Source of the DNA: Fragilariopsis cylindrus CCMP1102
Taxonomy: Eukaryota > Bacillariophyta > Bacillariophyceae > Bacillariales > Bacillariaceae
Direction: 5' to 3'
Assembly: GCA_900095095.1 (NCBI GenBank)
Contig: FMBT01000694.1
Location: forward strand, 1-22,644
DNA: 22,644 nucleotides
In this document: piece by piece, positions 1 through 9,597 of the stretch
How the letters are laid out: every line of letters begins with the position of its first letter
Position numbering within the stretch: the first letter of the stretch is position 1
Notes under the pieces: model-generated
Seen by the model: only the letters and a program-made list of their open reading frames with translations
Database searches by the model: none
What the model was told of the DNA's origin: nothing
Position numbers and translations under genes: made by a program

Positions 1-1
1 A

Positions 2-1111
2 AATCGTGCACTTGTTGCTACTCTTGTCGAGAAATGGGGTATTTCTGATCCTGTATTTTTATATAATGGATTAGATTTTACATTTGATTATGATGTTAGT
101 AACTTTGTTGATGTTGGTCAGGCATATTATGAGGTATATGATTCAGGTTGTATGGAAGGTGGAAATCCTCCTCTTACCGCCGGTATGGGGTTTACATTAA
201 CTGATCTTGTCGATGTTGCCAGTGGTAGTGTCGCTGGCGATGATACAGCATTTGATCCTGCTGGTAAGACATCACGTGTTCCAGTTAGTATTGACGTCGA
301 CACTATTGTAGGCAATACAGCTGTTTACACTGAAACTGGTACAGGAGGTGCAGGAGATCTCGGTGCTACTATTGAATTTTGTGTACGATTTGGATTATAC
401 ACCCTCGGTGGTACACCAATTGAAGTAAATTTCTTTGAATCATTAGTTATATTAACTGTTGGTCTAACAGATGGATTCTCTATTGATAATGTTAATGTTG
501 AAGCTAAAGAAAGACTTATCAATACTGCTTCACAAACCTACACCGTGGAAGCTTATAGGTGTGTACCAGGAAGTAATGTAGAAGTAGCTGATCCTAACGC
601 TGTACTCAGTCAGGGTTCATTGATTACTGTTTGTATCAGACCAAATGCAGTTGGTCTTGTTGATGGAATTAAAATGCGTACATTGGATGCATTTGTATGG
701 ACAAGAGGTGAAATAACACAAGCTGCAGTTGATTCTGGTATTGCTGCCAGTAATTTATTAACAACATTTGATGAAATTACATGTTTTGGTGGTGATTATT
801 GTCAATTTAGTTCAATATTATTTGCTGCATTCTATAGTACAGCAGGACAAGTTTCTGGTTCTGGTGTTGCATCAATGCAATTTGGTACTAGGCGACGTCT
901 TACTGCTAATACTAGTGGTGGTCTACGTTCTCTACAAGCACAAGATATAGCAGCAGCTGTCACATCTGAATTTGATATTTCTGTATCAATTGAAGCCTCT
1001 GACGATGATGGTCCATTTGCATACCAAACAGCAGCAGGTGTCACTCTAAAGGGTACTTCCATACTTGCTGCTATTGCTAGTCTTGTAGTTGCTACTTTTG
1101 CTTTGCTATAG
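2..1111 (+). CDS. 5'-truncated secreted/cell-surface protein of a diatom-type family, C-terminal part
   Basis: The frame is open from base 2 to the stop at 1109-1111, so the gene starts outside the window; the first internal ATG is at 152 but 50 upstream codons read on in frame. The 369 visible residues are beta-rich and hydrophilic, with scattered Cys (for example CFGGDYC). A segment reading GVASMQFGTRRRL lies near the C-terminus. The protein ends in about 20 hydrophobic residues with no cytoplasmic tail (GTSILAAIASLVVATFALL), which fits a GPI-anchor signal or a terminal membrane segment. From memory, the Cys pattern and the GVA..FG..RR stretch resemble an unnamed family of secreted diatom proteins. 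No catalytic motif is visible and I assign no function. An AATAAA-type signal follows at 1177-1183. The coding call is strong; the family link is inference. Confidence 0.8.
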   Translation, partial: NRALVATLVEKWGISDPVFLYNGLDFTFDYDVSNFVDVGQAYYEVYDSGCMEGGNPPLTAGMGFTLTDLVDVASGSVAGDDTAFDPAGKTSRVPVSIDVDTIVGNTAVYTETGTGGAGDLGATIEFCVRFGLYTLGGTPIEVNFFESLVILTVGLTDGFSIDNVNVEAKERLINTASQTYTVEAYRCVPGSNVEVADPNAVLSQGSLITVCIRPNAVGLVDGIKMRTLDAFVWTRGEITQAAVDSGIAASNLLTTFDEITCFGGDYCQFSSILFAAFYSTAGQVSGSGVASMQFGTRRRLTANTSGGLRSLQAQDIAAAVTSEFDISVSIEASDDDGPFAYQTAAGVTLKGTSILAAIASLVVATFALL

Positions 1112-1598
1112 AAGAAGGAACGTATTTGAAAAAAATAGATCCAACCAACCTTTCCTGTATAACAGAATAGAATAATAATAAAATAGAATGTAAAACTATA
1201 AAATGTGCATACTAGCTAGATTTATTAAGATCAATTTTTTTTTTTAAATTCGCAATTTTACGGTGTCGATCTTTTTGGCTTTAATACATAGATAGAAATA
1301 TTTTCGTCATCGTAGTAATAACTCTTTCCTCAGCATGTTCTTGTTCGCCACTTTTATCATCTTCTTTTTCTTCTTTATATATACTACGTGACAAATTGTA
1401 ATCCATTCCCTGCAATTTTTCCGAATGATGAGCGAGTGCAAAGTTATCTCGTAAAAAGCGTGCACAAATCAAGTCAAACAGAAACGAAAGAAACGATACG
1501 ATACATAAATGTATGCTATGTAAAATGGAGACATCTATTTTTATATAATATGCAGGTATGTACAGTATTCAATAAGGTTTCAATTTTAATGGATAGGA
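1112..1598. other. Convergent intergenic region, no gene seen
   Basis: AT-rich spacer between the stop of the first gene and the probable stop of the minus-strand PT-rich gene. It has an AATAAA-type signal near 1177 and a T run near 1237. The short ORFs here are low-complexity and unconvincing. Confidence 0.6.
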
Positions 1599-3371
1599 TT
1601 AAGACGGCGAACTTTCCACTGCATCACCAGTTGGTGGGGACGTAGTAAATTCCTCCATTGGTGAGCCCGTAGTAAATTCCTCCTCTGATTCAACACCCAT
1701 TGCATCACCAGTTGGTGAGTACGTAGTAAATTCCTCCATTGGTGAGCCCGTAGTAAATTCCTCCTTGATTCAACCCCATTGCATCACCAGTTGGTGAGGA
1801 CGTTGGTGCCTCCATTGCTGAGGACGGAGTATATTCCTCCATCATTGAGGGGGGAGTAAATTCCTCCATTGGTGGGGACGTAGTAATTTCATCCATTGGT
1901 AAAAACGTAGTAATTTCATCCACTGCTGATGGTGGGGACGTAGTAATTTCATCCTTTGGTGGGGACGTAGTAATTTCATCCTTTGGTGGGGACGTAGGAA
2001 TTTCATCCATTGGTGGGGACGTAGTAATTTTATCCATTGGTGAGGGCGTAGTAATTTCATCCATTGGTTCCTCCATTGCTGGTGAGGACATAATAAATTC
2101 CCCTCTGATTCAACACATACCGAAACACAACTGATTTCAATTAGGTACTCAGTAACGGGTGTTCCTTGGGGGACACCATCAGGATAACAACATCTTGGTA
2201 TTTCAGCATCGTCTGATTCTGAAAGTACACCCTTATCGATATTGTCTGCAACCCAAAGTTGTAAAAGGGCAGTTTGTGAAGACTCTGTACAATCAATTGT
2301 AATTTCATTTATTATTTCACCACCGGCAATACTGTCTTCCTCGTAACATTGCATATTAAATGTATCCACTTGATATTGGTAAAAAATATAATCAATATCC
2401 GTGTCAGATGCTGTTAATGTTTGTGTCAATGAAACTGTGACCGTGGACGAATCTTGAGATATAATTGTAACTGTATCATTGGGATATTCCGTTACTCCAT
2501 CCTGCTTAATAAGTTGGATATCCTCTGGACATAATGATGATGGTGTAATAAATGTATCATCTTCAGTACTGTCATCAATACCAAATTGATCGACTACAAT
2601 GGTAGGAATAGTAGGTACGTCGGTTTGCTCTTTCTCGTCAGTAGGCGAACTGGAAGGTGGATTAGTGGGCGACTTAGACGGCGAATCGGTTGGTGTATCA
2701 GTAGGTGTATTAATAGGCGAACTAGAAGGTGAATTAGTGGGTGACTTGGACGGCGAAGCAGTCGGTGTATCAGTAGGATTATCAGTACACATTGTGGTAG
2801 GACAACAAGGAATCACAATCCTCCAAGAACACGATTCGAGGATTTCTTGATCGTCAGAATAGCATGGATGTGCAACAGAGTTCGAACCGCATATGATACT
2901 ATCAGTGATAACAACATCAATCACAGCAAGGAATGGTGATAATGGATCATCTTCATTTTCTTGATAACATTGAACGGTTAATTTGCTTTCACCGCTCGTA
3001 ACGTCGACATCTTCCCCTTCATTGTCTAAACACTGGAGGCCATCCGCTCCATGTTCAAACACTCGAAGTTCTTCTGGCAAAGTACTGGTCATCCATACAT
3101 TGTTAATACCTATTGTAACTTCTGTTTGTTTCATATCATGGATTTGGACCATACCTTCATCGTAATAACACATATTAATATCACTACTATCTTTCTGAAT
3201 CAATACTGGTCCATCATAACATTCTGGTAGATCAAACGTCTCCGTTGCAGACATATCTCTTCTTCCTCGTAATAACGATTGTCCTCTAGCGACGGCAACA
3301 AAACCGATGAGGAGGATGAAACATGTTTTCTTCATCGTGCATTTAGTAGTAGTAGAAGTTTGCGATAGCAT
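1599..3371 (-). CDS. Secreted Pro/Thr/Ser-rich protein with two Cys modules and a repeat tail; two frameshifts
   Basis: The first ATG is at 3371, but the ATG at 3335 opens a standard signal peptide (MKKTCFILLIGFVAVARG), so it is the likelier start. The mature part has two related Cys-containing modules. Each begins with a Cys followed by a VLIQKD- or IQLIKQD-like stretch, and each ends in a CC pair. They are joined by a PTDTPT/SPSKSPT linker of the kind common in diatom wall or surface proteins. The C-terminal half is a 9-residue repeat (consensus MDEITTSPP). The uninterrupted frame ends at 1842 in a W/H/R-rich nonsense version of these repeats. Shifting frame at the C run 2100-2103 continues the acidic TSP repeat, and a second shift near 1763-1777 leads to a stop at 1599-1601. 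The protein is therefore either a frameshifted copy or intact with assembly indels. Function unknown; probably extracellular. Confidence 0.75.
1619..2095. repeat. Coding minisatellite, 27-bp units inside 81-bp higher-order units
   Basis: On the + strand the unit is close to ggtggggacgtagtaatttc plus atccatt (27 bp, 9 codons on the - strand). About eight units lie between 1850 and 2090. Between 1619 and 1800 a longer unit of three 27-mers recurs: the 10-mer gcatcaccag starts at 1621, 1702 and 1781, spacings of 81 and 79. The 79 spacing, two bases short, is where the reading frame breaks. Confidence 0.85.
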
Positions 3372-3546
3372 TGTAGATGAAATGTACTAGTAGTAGACGA
3401 TGTGGTGTGGTGTGATGTGATGTGATGTAATGTGAATACTAGTATTGTACTTGTTATTGTTTTTACTTTTTTTGATCTCGCTCAAGTTTTTTTTTATGAG
3501 GACATCGCAAGCACTAATAGAAGTCAGTACCGTAATGCGATCGATT

Positions 3547-3582
3547 ACACGTACAAGTACACGTAAAATTTACGGTACGTGT
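3547..3582. repeat. Palindrome with outer and inner arms
   Basis: The outer arms are ACACGTAC (3547-3554) and GTACGTGT (3575-3582). The inner arms are CGTAAA (3562-3567) and TTTACG (3569-3574). It lies about 180-210 bp upstream of the PT-rich gene start. It could be a transcription-factor site or a cruciform; role unknown. Confidence 0.6.
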
Positions 3583-3592
3583 AGAGTTGTAA

Positions 3593-3868
3593 GTCAATGA
3601 AAGATATAGCAATTGTTATGATATGTGGTACGCATAATATCATTTATTCGTGCCACGATACGTTAGGCATTGGGTTACGAAAATAATTACGGTGATGGAA
3701 GTACTTGTATGCTGGCTTTTACATCATTAATGTTGTATAGAATTATTCGAGAAAAGTGAAGTCATCAATGAAAGATATGGCTTTTATTATGAAATAGAGG
3801 GCAATTGTAGGCATACTATCATCTATACGTGCCACGATACATTAGGCATTGGGTAAAGGAAAATAATC
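3593..3868. repeat. Diverged direct duplication, about 100 bp per copy
   Basis: The copies lie at about 3593-3688 and 3761-3868. Both share an AATGAAAGATAT start, a GTGCCACGATAC core and an ATTAGGCATTGGGT-like end followed by AAAATAAT. They differ by many substitutions and small indels, so the duplication is old. Confidence 0.65.
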
Positions 3869-4450
3869 ATAGTAATAATAATAGATCTGGTAAGTAAAGT
3901 ATGTCTTGGTGTATGATTGGAAAAAGGCGAAGTTGTATACAGTAACGTCCACGATTAAGATGTATTATTAATGTTTTAAAAGAAAGTTATTCGTAGGGAT
4001 GAAAAAATAATGTTATACTAGTACAGCTAATGTCGTCCATAAGTAATGTCTTTCCTTCCTGTAATTAGTGCATTAAGTATTGTTGGTTTTTAAAAGTGAC
4101 CATAGAAAAAGATAGTATCTATCTCCCCTGTGCGTTTCTATCGGTCATTGCGAAGAATATTATATTTCAACTACGGTAACAGTTAGGTCCCGCCGGTACA
4201 TGTTCGTACTAGTACAACTAGTGCATGTATTTTCTTCACTCCTTGAGCGAAGAATCATCATTGAAGCAGGTATTATTGAAGCAAAACTTCTTTCTTAAAA
4301 ATTAATTAAACATAAGAAAGTCTGGAAGCCGGAAATGGGGGGTCGTCGTCGCGGCGTCGTCATGTTTCTAGGCATCGTACTAACATTGCCTACAAAAAAT
4401 AAAAATGGTCAAACATAAAATATTATGTCTTATCTTTTAAATTTCTTGTG

Positions 4451-4499
4451 ACGGGACTGAATTTAGTCGTGTGGAAAAGCACGACTAACCGACGCCCGT
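4451..4499. promoter_or_regulatory. Two-part hairpin upstream of the NSUN2-like gene
   Basis: A perfect 9-bp inverted repeat, TTAGTCGTG (4463-4471) and CACGACTAA (4480-4488), has an 8-nt loop. It is flanked by ACGGG (4451-4455) and CCCGT (4495-4499). It sits about 250-300 bp before the ATG at 4748 and is followed by a GGCGCGCC site. Regulatory role is only a possibility. Confidence 0.45.
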
Positions 4500-4594
4500 T
4501 CTAAACCATTCATTTTTGGCGCGCCTACTATTGTAACTCGATTTTCACATCTTAACACTGACAAAAAAATTAAAAAATCAAAACCTCAAAAAAA

Positions 4595-4603
4595 TATATA
4601 AAA
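4595..4603 (+). promoter_or_regulatory. TATA-like box for the NSUN2-like gene
   Basis: TATATAAAA lies about 150 bp before the ATG at 4748, inside an A-rich stretch. Its position would allow a 5' UTR of roughly 120 nt. The call rests on sequence alone, and AT-rich DNA yields such matches by chance. Confidence 0.35.
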
Positions 4604-4747
4604 ATCTACTGTGGCTGTCATCAAAACGCTCGTCTTTCGTACTTGTATTAAGATCGTTGTTTGTTGCTCTCGTCAAGTTCGAAGAGAAGAGAAAACAGTA
4701 GTTTCAATACATAGACAAGAGACAAGTAAGTAAACAAGAAGAAGAAT

Positions 4748-7102
4748 ATGGCGAAAAAACAGAAAAATAATGCCATCGGCAGTACTGTTGGTGACAATCC
4801 TTTAGCAGCTGCACGAAGTGGAAAAAAGAAGAAGCAAAAGCTATTGTCAACAACAATAACGACGACGACAGCGGTAATAGCGGCTACTCCTTCTTCTTCT
4901 AATTATAATGATTCTACCGACACGAAGAAGAAGAATAACGACGTGTCTGCAAGCACTACAAGCACAGACGTTGCTGAATTTGATACAAAAAGAAAACAAA
5001 ATAAAAATGATCGAACTAATAGTGCTGCAACTACCAAAGCAGAACAAATTTGGCATCGACGATCAGGTGCTGGATATAATATCTTTGTGGAATATTATTT
5101 AAAACAACCAAATGGAATTGTTGTTGATACTATTGATGACGTTGATGCAGTAACAACGGAGGATGGCGCCGACAACGTTGACGATGTAGTATTGATGGTG
5201 GAGAAGAAGAAACACGAGACGACGACTGTTGTTGCTATCGTGGCTACTGGAGATGGAGGTGGTGGTGGTGGTGCTGGATTATCACGTGCAGCCTTACGAC
5301 GAAAAAAGAAAAAGAAGAGAAAACGGAATCCAGAGTCTGAATCGCTGGGGGAGAATAATAATGCTCCTCTTGTAGAAAAGTGCCGAGATCATTTAGAACA
5401 ACTACGCACACCCACATCAGCAGTAGTAGCAGCAGTAGCAGTAGCTACTATCTCAAAAGATAGATTACTTTATAATGGAAAGCTATTAGAAGTATTGGCA
5501 GCAGCAACAACAGCGTCGTCATCGTCGTCGTCGTCATTATCCCAGCAGAAACCAAAACCAAAACAATCCAATAATAAGAAGAAGAAATTATTGTTTCATG
5601 ATTTCTTAGTATCATTATCGAAACCATTACCATTAACATTTCGTTTTCGTAAAACTAATAATCATCAAAAGAAACAACTTATTAATGAATTACGTGAAAG
5701 ACTGGAGGATCAAACATCGGATTATATAACAGCAAATGTCAAACCTGTTCTATTTGATTCACAACATATCTATCAAGCAATGCCAATGTCAATGCCTGGT
5801 GGTAGATCAGCTACAGGAGGCCCAGCAGCAGATCCAAATGAATTTGAATTTGCAATAGATAAAAATTCCTTAAAACAAAAATGTCCCACCATGAAAGAAT
5901 TTTTAATGAGATATACCAAAAATGGTATTTTGGCAAGACAAGAATTAGGTAGTATGTTACCAGTATGGATATTAGAGAAGGTGGGTGCATTTCATCCGAA
6001 GTCAAGAATGAAAGAAAAGAATCAAAATAATAAAATTGTACGTGTATTAGATATGTGTTCCTCACCAGGATCCAAAACATTACAGGTCATAGAAGAATTT
6101 GGATTGTTACGTACTGGTGGACGTATTCGTGCGAATGATGTGAATATAACAAGACTCGATTCCTTAAAGGAGGCTATTGAACGTTCTGGATTACTAGGTG
6201 ATGATTATAATAATGATGGCAATGAAGATATAATTAAATATTCAAATGTCGATGCCTCCAAATATCCCATTCCAAAAAATGGTTATAATATTATATTATG
6301 TGACGTACCATGTAGTGGAGATGGTACATGTCGCAAGGATTTACATATTATTAAAAATTGGTTACCATCCATTGGTAATGCATTGCATAGTTTACAAAAA
6401 TCAATTTTAATTAGAGCATTACAATGTATTGCATTAGATGGATATGTATGTTATTCAACATGTAGCTTGAATCCAATTGAAGATGAAGCTGTTGTATATG
6501 GTGCATTAAATGAGATAAATCAAATACAACAGAAACAGCAGAAACAAAAACAATCATCGAAATCGAAACAACAAAATAATATATCAATGGAATTTGAATT
6601 AATACATGTATCAAAAGAATCATTAAATGGTTTAATATTACATCCAGGTGTAACCACATGGAATGTAGCAGATTATAATTACGGTGACAGTAGTAATAAC
6701 AATGATGACAAAGGCAATGACAAAAATAAAGATGATAATGAAGAAGAAGAAGAAGAAGAAGAAGAAGAACGTGTACCAAAACTATGTTGGTATGATTCGT
6801 ATGAATCAGCTACTACTACTAACGATGCGAATAATCATAATAGTGATAACATCGTCATGAATGATGCAGTAAGATCAATGTGGCCTCCATCATCACCTAC
6901 AATAGCAACAGCAGGTGACTTAGAATCAGAGTCCTCATCGTCGTCGTCGTCGTCGTCGTCGTCACCTACTACCAGTAACAATGCAGATACGAATACGAAT
7001 ACTTATAATAAAACAATACCATTAAATCATTGTTTACGATTATTTCCACAAGATCAAGATACTGGTGGATTCTTTGTAACAATAATTAAACGAATAAAGT
7101 AA
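4748..7102 (+). CDS. NSUN2/Trm4-like RNA (cytosine-5) methyltransferase
   Basis: 784 residues. Enzymes of this family transfer a methyl group from SAM to C5 of cytosine in tRNA and some other RNAs, mostly in the nucleus. Motifs in order: an N-terminal GAGYNIFVEYYLKQ element (about 107-120), FHDFLVSLSKPLP (283-295), the SAM loop DMCSSPGSK (435-443), motif IV DVPCSGDGTCRKD with Cys522, and motif VI YSTCSLNPIEDEAV with Cys572. The 50-residue spacing between the two Cys equals that of human NSUN2 (Cys271/Cys321), and the LNPIEDEAV signature is typical of NSUN2/Trm4. The domain closes with CLRLFPQ..DTGGFFV, and the protein stops at once after it, so the C-terminal extension with a PUA-like fold of animal NSUN2 is missing. 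Oddities are a low-complexity insertion of about 150 residues (125-280), Lys-rich N-terminal stretches that could be nuclear signals, an E run and an S run. The family call is confident; the exact RNA target is not known. Confidence 0.93.
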   Translation: MAKKQKNNAIGSTVGDNPLAAARSGKKKKQKLLSTTITTTTAVIAATPSSSNYNDSTDTKKKNNDVSASTTSTDVAEFDTKRKQNKNDRTNSAATTKAEQIWHRRSGAGYNIFVEYYLKQPNGIVVDTIDDVDAVTTEDGADNVDDVVLMVEKKKHETTTVVAIVATGDGGGGGGAGLSRAALRRKKKKKRKRNPESESLGENNNAPLVEKCRDHLEQLRTPTSAVVAAVAVATISKDRLLYNGKLLEVLAAATTASSSSSSSLSQQKPKPKQSNNKKKKLLFHDFLVSLSKPLPLTFRFRKTNNHQKKQLINELRERLEDQTSDYITANVKPVLFDSQHIYQAMPMSMPGGRSATGGPAADPNEFEFAIDKNSLKQKCPTMKEFLMRYTKNGILARQELGSMLPVWILEKVGAFHPKSRMKEKNQNNKIVRVLDMCSSPGSKTLQVIEEFGLLRTGGRIRANDVNITRLDSLKEAIERSGLLGDDYNNDGNEDIIKYSNVDASKYPIPKNGYNIILCDVPCSGDGTCRKDLHIIKNWLPSIGNALHSLQKSILIRALQCIALDGYVCYSTCSLNPIEDEAVVYGALNEINQIQQKQQKQKQSSKSKQQNNISMEFELIHVSKESLNGLILHPGVTTWNVADYNYGDSSNNNDDKGNDKNKDDNEEEEEEEEEERVPKLCWYDSYESATTTNDANNHNSDNIVMNDAVRSMWPPSSPTIATAGDLESESSSSSSSSSSSPTTSNNADTNTNTYNKTIPLNHCLRLFPQDQDTGGFFVTIIKRIK

Positions 7103-8012
7103 AATAAATAGAAACAAAAGATGATATTATACTCTGATTGACGTGAGACTAGCTAGTAAAAGCATAGGTGCTTACGCATAGCATTGCTTTTCATTTTTTT
7201 TTGACTCAACTCGTTATTTTACTCGTAGCACCGTATAGTACTGCGGTATAATACTAGCAAGTATGTACATATGATTTTATCTATTTATTTGTAGTAGACA
7301 ATATTAGAGAGTTTCGCCCCCTCACGTCATTTTTTCTTTCTCCTTTCTGTAGTGATGCCATTCGATACACAGTAGGTCCTAGGCCTGTTGCTGTGTGTTT
7401 CGCATACATCAATAGGTTCTTCGATTCCCAGGCGGGATTTGTGTTTGCACGTGATTCGTGTCTTGGTAGTCAGTAGTGTGTCCCGCGTGGAACAAGTCAT
7501 TAATATAAAACTAATTCATGCCCAAATTTTTACTAGTATTTGTTAGTCTAGTATATAATAACAACTTTAGCATCAAATACATACACCTAAAAAGATATTT
7601 TTTTGGAAACAAAAACCATGAAGATTACAATTGACCTATTGGATGGAGCACTGTTATATTCCTTAGTCTCCTGAGCCTACTGGTATCTCATAATGCATAC
7701 TCACACACAGCACACATCAAATAACCCCCAAAATGGTCCATTTACAGTGTTTTATGGACATACAGTTCACTCAAAGAGGTGAATCATTGCAGAATATGTG
7801 GATGGGGTTATGTGGATGGGGTGAACCACATATGCCAAAGGGAACATACTCGGGGTGCTTCGTGTTGATGATCTAGCTAATGTCTGCGCAAAAGTGGAAA
7901 ACCCTGTTTTGGGGCCTAAATGGCTCATTTTGTGGTTAATGTGGCCCTACAACTTCATAACCTCCCTAGAAGCCTAAGCATTATGTGGCCCTTGTAGGTA
8001 TAGATATAATGT
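7103..8012. other. Intergenic region after the NSUN2-like gene, no gene seen
   Basis: AATAAA lies at 7103-7108 directly after the stop. An inverted repeat AAAAGCA/TGCTTTT (7158-7164, 7185-7191) is followed by a T run. A 14-bp unit (tatgtggatggggt) is repeated twice near 7795-7825. No credible ORF. The end grades into the satellite. Confidence 0.55.
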
Positions 8013-9245
8013 ATGCTAGTGCACCCGGCCTATTTGGTGTTGTCCTCTGGAACCCTTTCAAATGAGATGTTTTGTGGTTCATTTTCATTGAAAATCTTGT
8101 TATTTTGGTGGGTGCAACAACAGCGAAATGAATTTTATTCATCAACCACAGGAACAGAAAAGATGTAGGTGGCAAACACAATGTTCTAGTATACTATGTG
8201 AATGCTAGTGCACCTGACCCATCTGGTGCTGTCCTCTGGTACACTTTCAATGAGATATATTGTGGTTCATTTTCATTGAAAATCTTGTTATTTTGGTGGG
8301 TGCAACAACAGCAAAATGAATTTTATTCATCAACCACAGGAACAGAAAAGATGTAGGTGGCAAACACAATGTTCTAGTATACTATGTGAATGCTAGTGCA
8401 CCTGACCCATCTGGTGCTGTCCTCTGGTACACTTTCAAATGAGATATATTGTGGTTCATTTTCATTGAAAATCTTGTTATTTTGGTGGGTGCAACAACAG
8501 CGAAATGAATTTTATTCATCAACCACAGGAACAGAAAAGATGTAGGTGGCAAACACAATGTTCTAGTATACTATGTGAATGCTAGTGCACCTGACCCATC
8601 TGGTGCTGTCCTCTGGTACACTTTCAAATGAGATATATTGTGGTTCATTTTCATTGAAAATCTTGTTATTTTGGTGGGTGCAACAACAGCAAAATGAATT
8701 TTATTCATCAACCACAGGAACAGAAAAGATGTAGGTGGCAAACACAATGTTCTAGTATACTATGTGAATGCTAGTGCACCTGACCCATCTGGTGCTGTCC
8801 TCTGGTACACTTTCAAATGAGATATATTGTGGTTCATTTTCATTGAAAATCTTGTTATTTTGGTGGGTGCAACAACAGCAAAATGAATTTTATTCATCAA
8901 CCACAGGAACAGAAAAGATGTAGGTGGCAAACACAATGTTCTAGTATACTATGTGGATGATTGTGCACCTAACCCATCTTGTTTTGTCCTCTGGAACCCT
9001 TTCATATGAGATATTTTGTGTTCATTCCTGATTGAAAATCATGTTATTTTGGTGGGTGCAACTAACAACAGCGAAATGAATTTTATTCATCAACCACAGG
9101 AACAGAAAAGATGTGGGTGGCAAACACAATGTTCTAGTATACTATGTGAATGCTAGTGCACCTAACCCATCTTGAGTTGTCCTCTGCAACCCTTTCATAT
9201 GAGATATTTTGTTGTTCATTATTTCTGATCAAAATCTTGTTGTTT
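8013..9245. repeat. 189-bp tandem satellite, six full units plus a partial
   Basis: Unit starts, taken at the atgctagtgcacc-type motif, are at 8013, 8202, 8390, 8579, 8768, 8957 and 9150. The spacings are 189, 188, 189, 189, 189 and 193. Units two to five are almost identical (a g/a change and one missing base). The first, sixth and last partial units are clearly diverged. This pattern of a homogenised centre with decayed edges is typical of arrays kept alike by unequal exchange. On the - strand each unit holds a short ORF of about 58 codons beginning MCLPPTSFLF, which I do not regard as a gene. Confidence 0.95.
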
Positions 9246-9597
9246 TCCCCCCTTCCACTACCCATATCTGACAGTTGGTATCTGCTGCATTTGAAACACC
9301 AACCAACCAGTTCCATACTACTTTTGTTAAGATAAATTAATACAGCTTGTAATTGTTGCTGTCATTTCTATATATATTAAAATAAGAAATAAAGACACCA
9401 TCCCACACTACACAGTAAGATTATAGCTGGAAACACAGCTCTTCATTATCTTTATTTACACATACCACCAGGTAAATTAGAACACAGAATTGATTCACTG
9501 TCCTAACTAGGACATATTGCCTGTGAATGGAATGCATCATCATCCCAACCCACCATTATATTGGATGTTATTGTAGCTTACCCCTGTTTTCAAAAAT
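9246..9597. other. Spacer, nothing recognised
   Basis: AT-rich DNA between the satellite and the 500-bp duplication. Only short ORFs are present, and they lack conserved motifs. Confidence 0.5.

Larger units (their letters stand above)
3372..4747. other. 1.4-kb intergenic region with palindromes and a diverged duplication, no gene seen
   Basis: No credible ORF. The region separates the divergent PT-rich gene (-) and the NSUN2-like gene (+), so it should hold both promoters. It contains the palindrome at 3547-3582, the duplicated block 3593-3688/3761-3868, the hairpin at 4451-4499 and a TATA-like site near 4595. Confidence 0.6.

Noticed and set aside
7158..7201. Inverted repeat plus T run resembling a bacterial terminator
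   Set aside because: The context is eukaryotic; rho-independent termination does not apply, and the stem is only 7 bp with a 20-nt loop.
7378..7445. tRNA-like stretch with a TTCGATTCC box
   Set aside because: The B-box-like match is present, but I could not build acceptor or anticodon stems around it.
8013..9245. CRISPR-like array
   Set aside because: The units are contiguous 189-mers without unique spacers, so this is a satellite.
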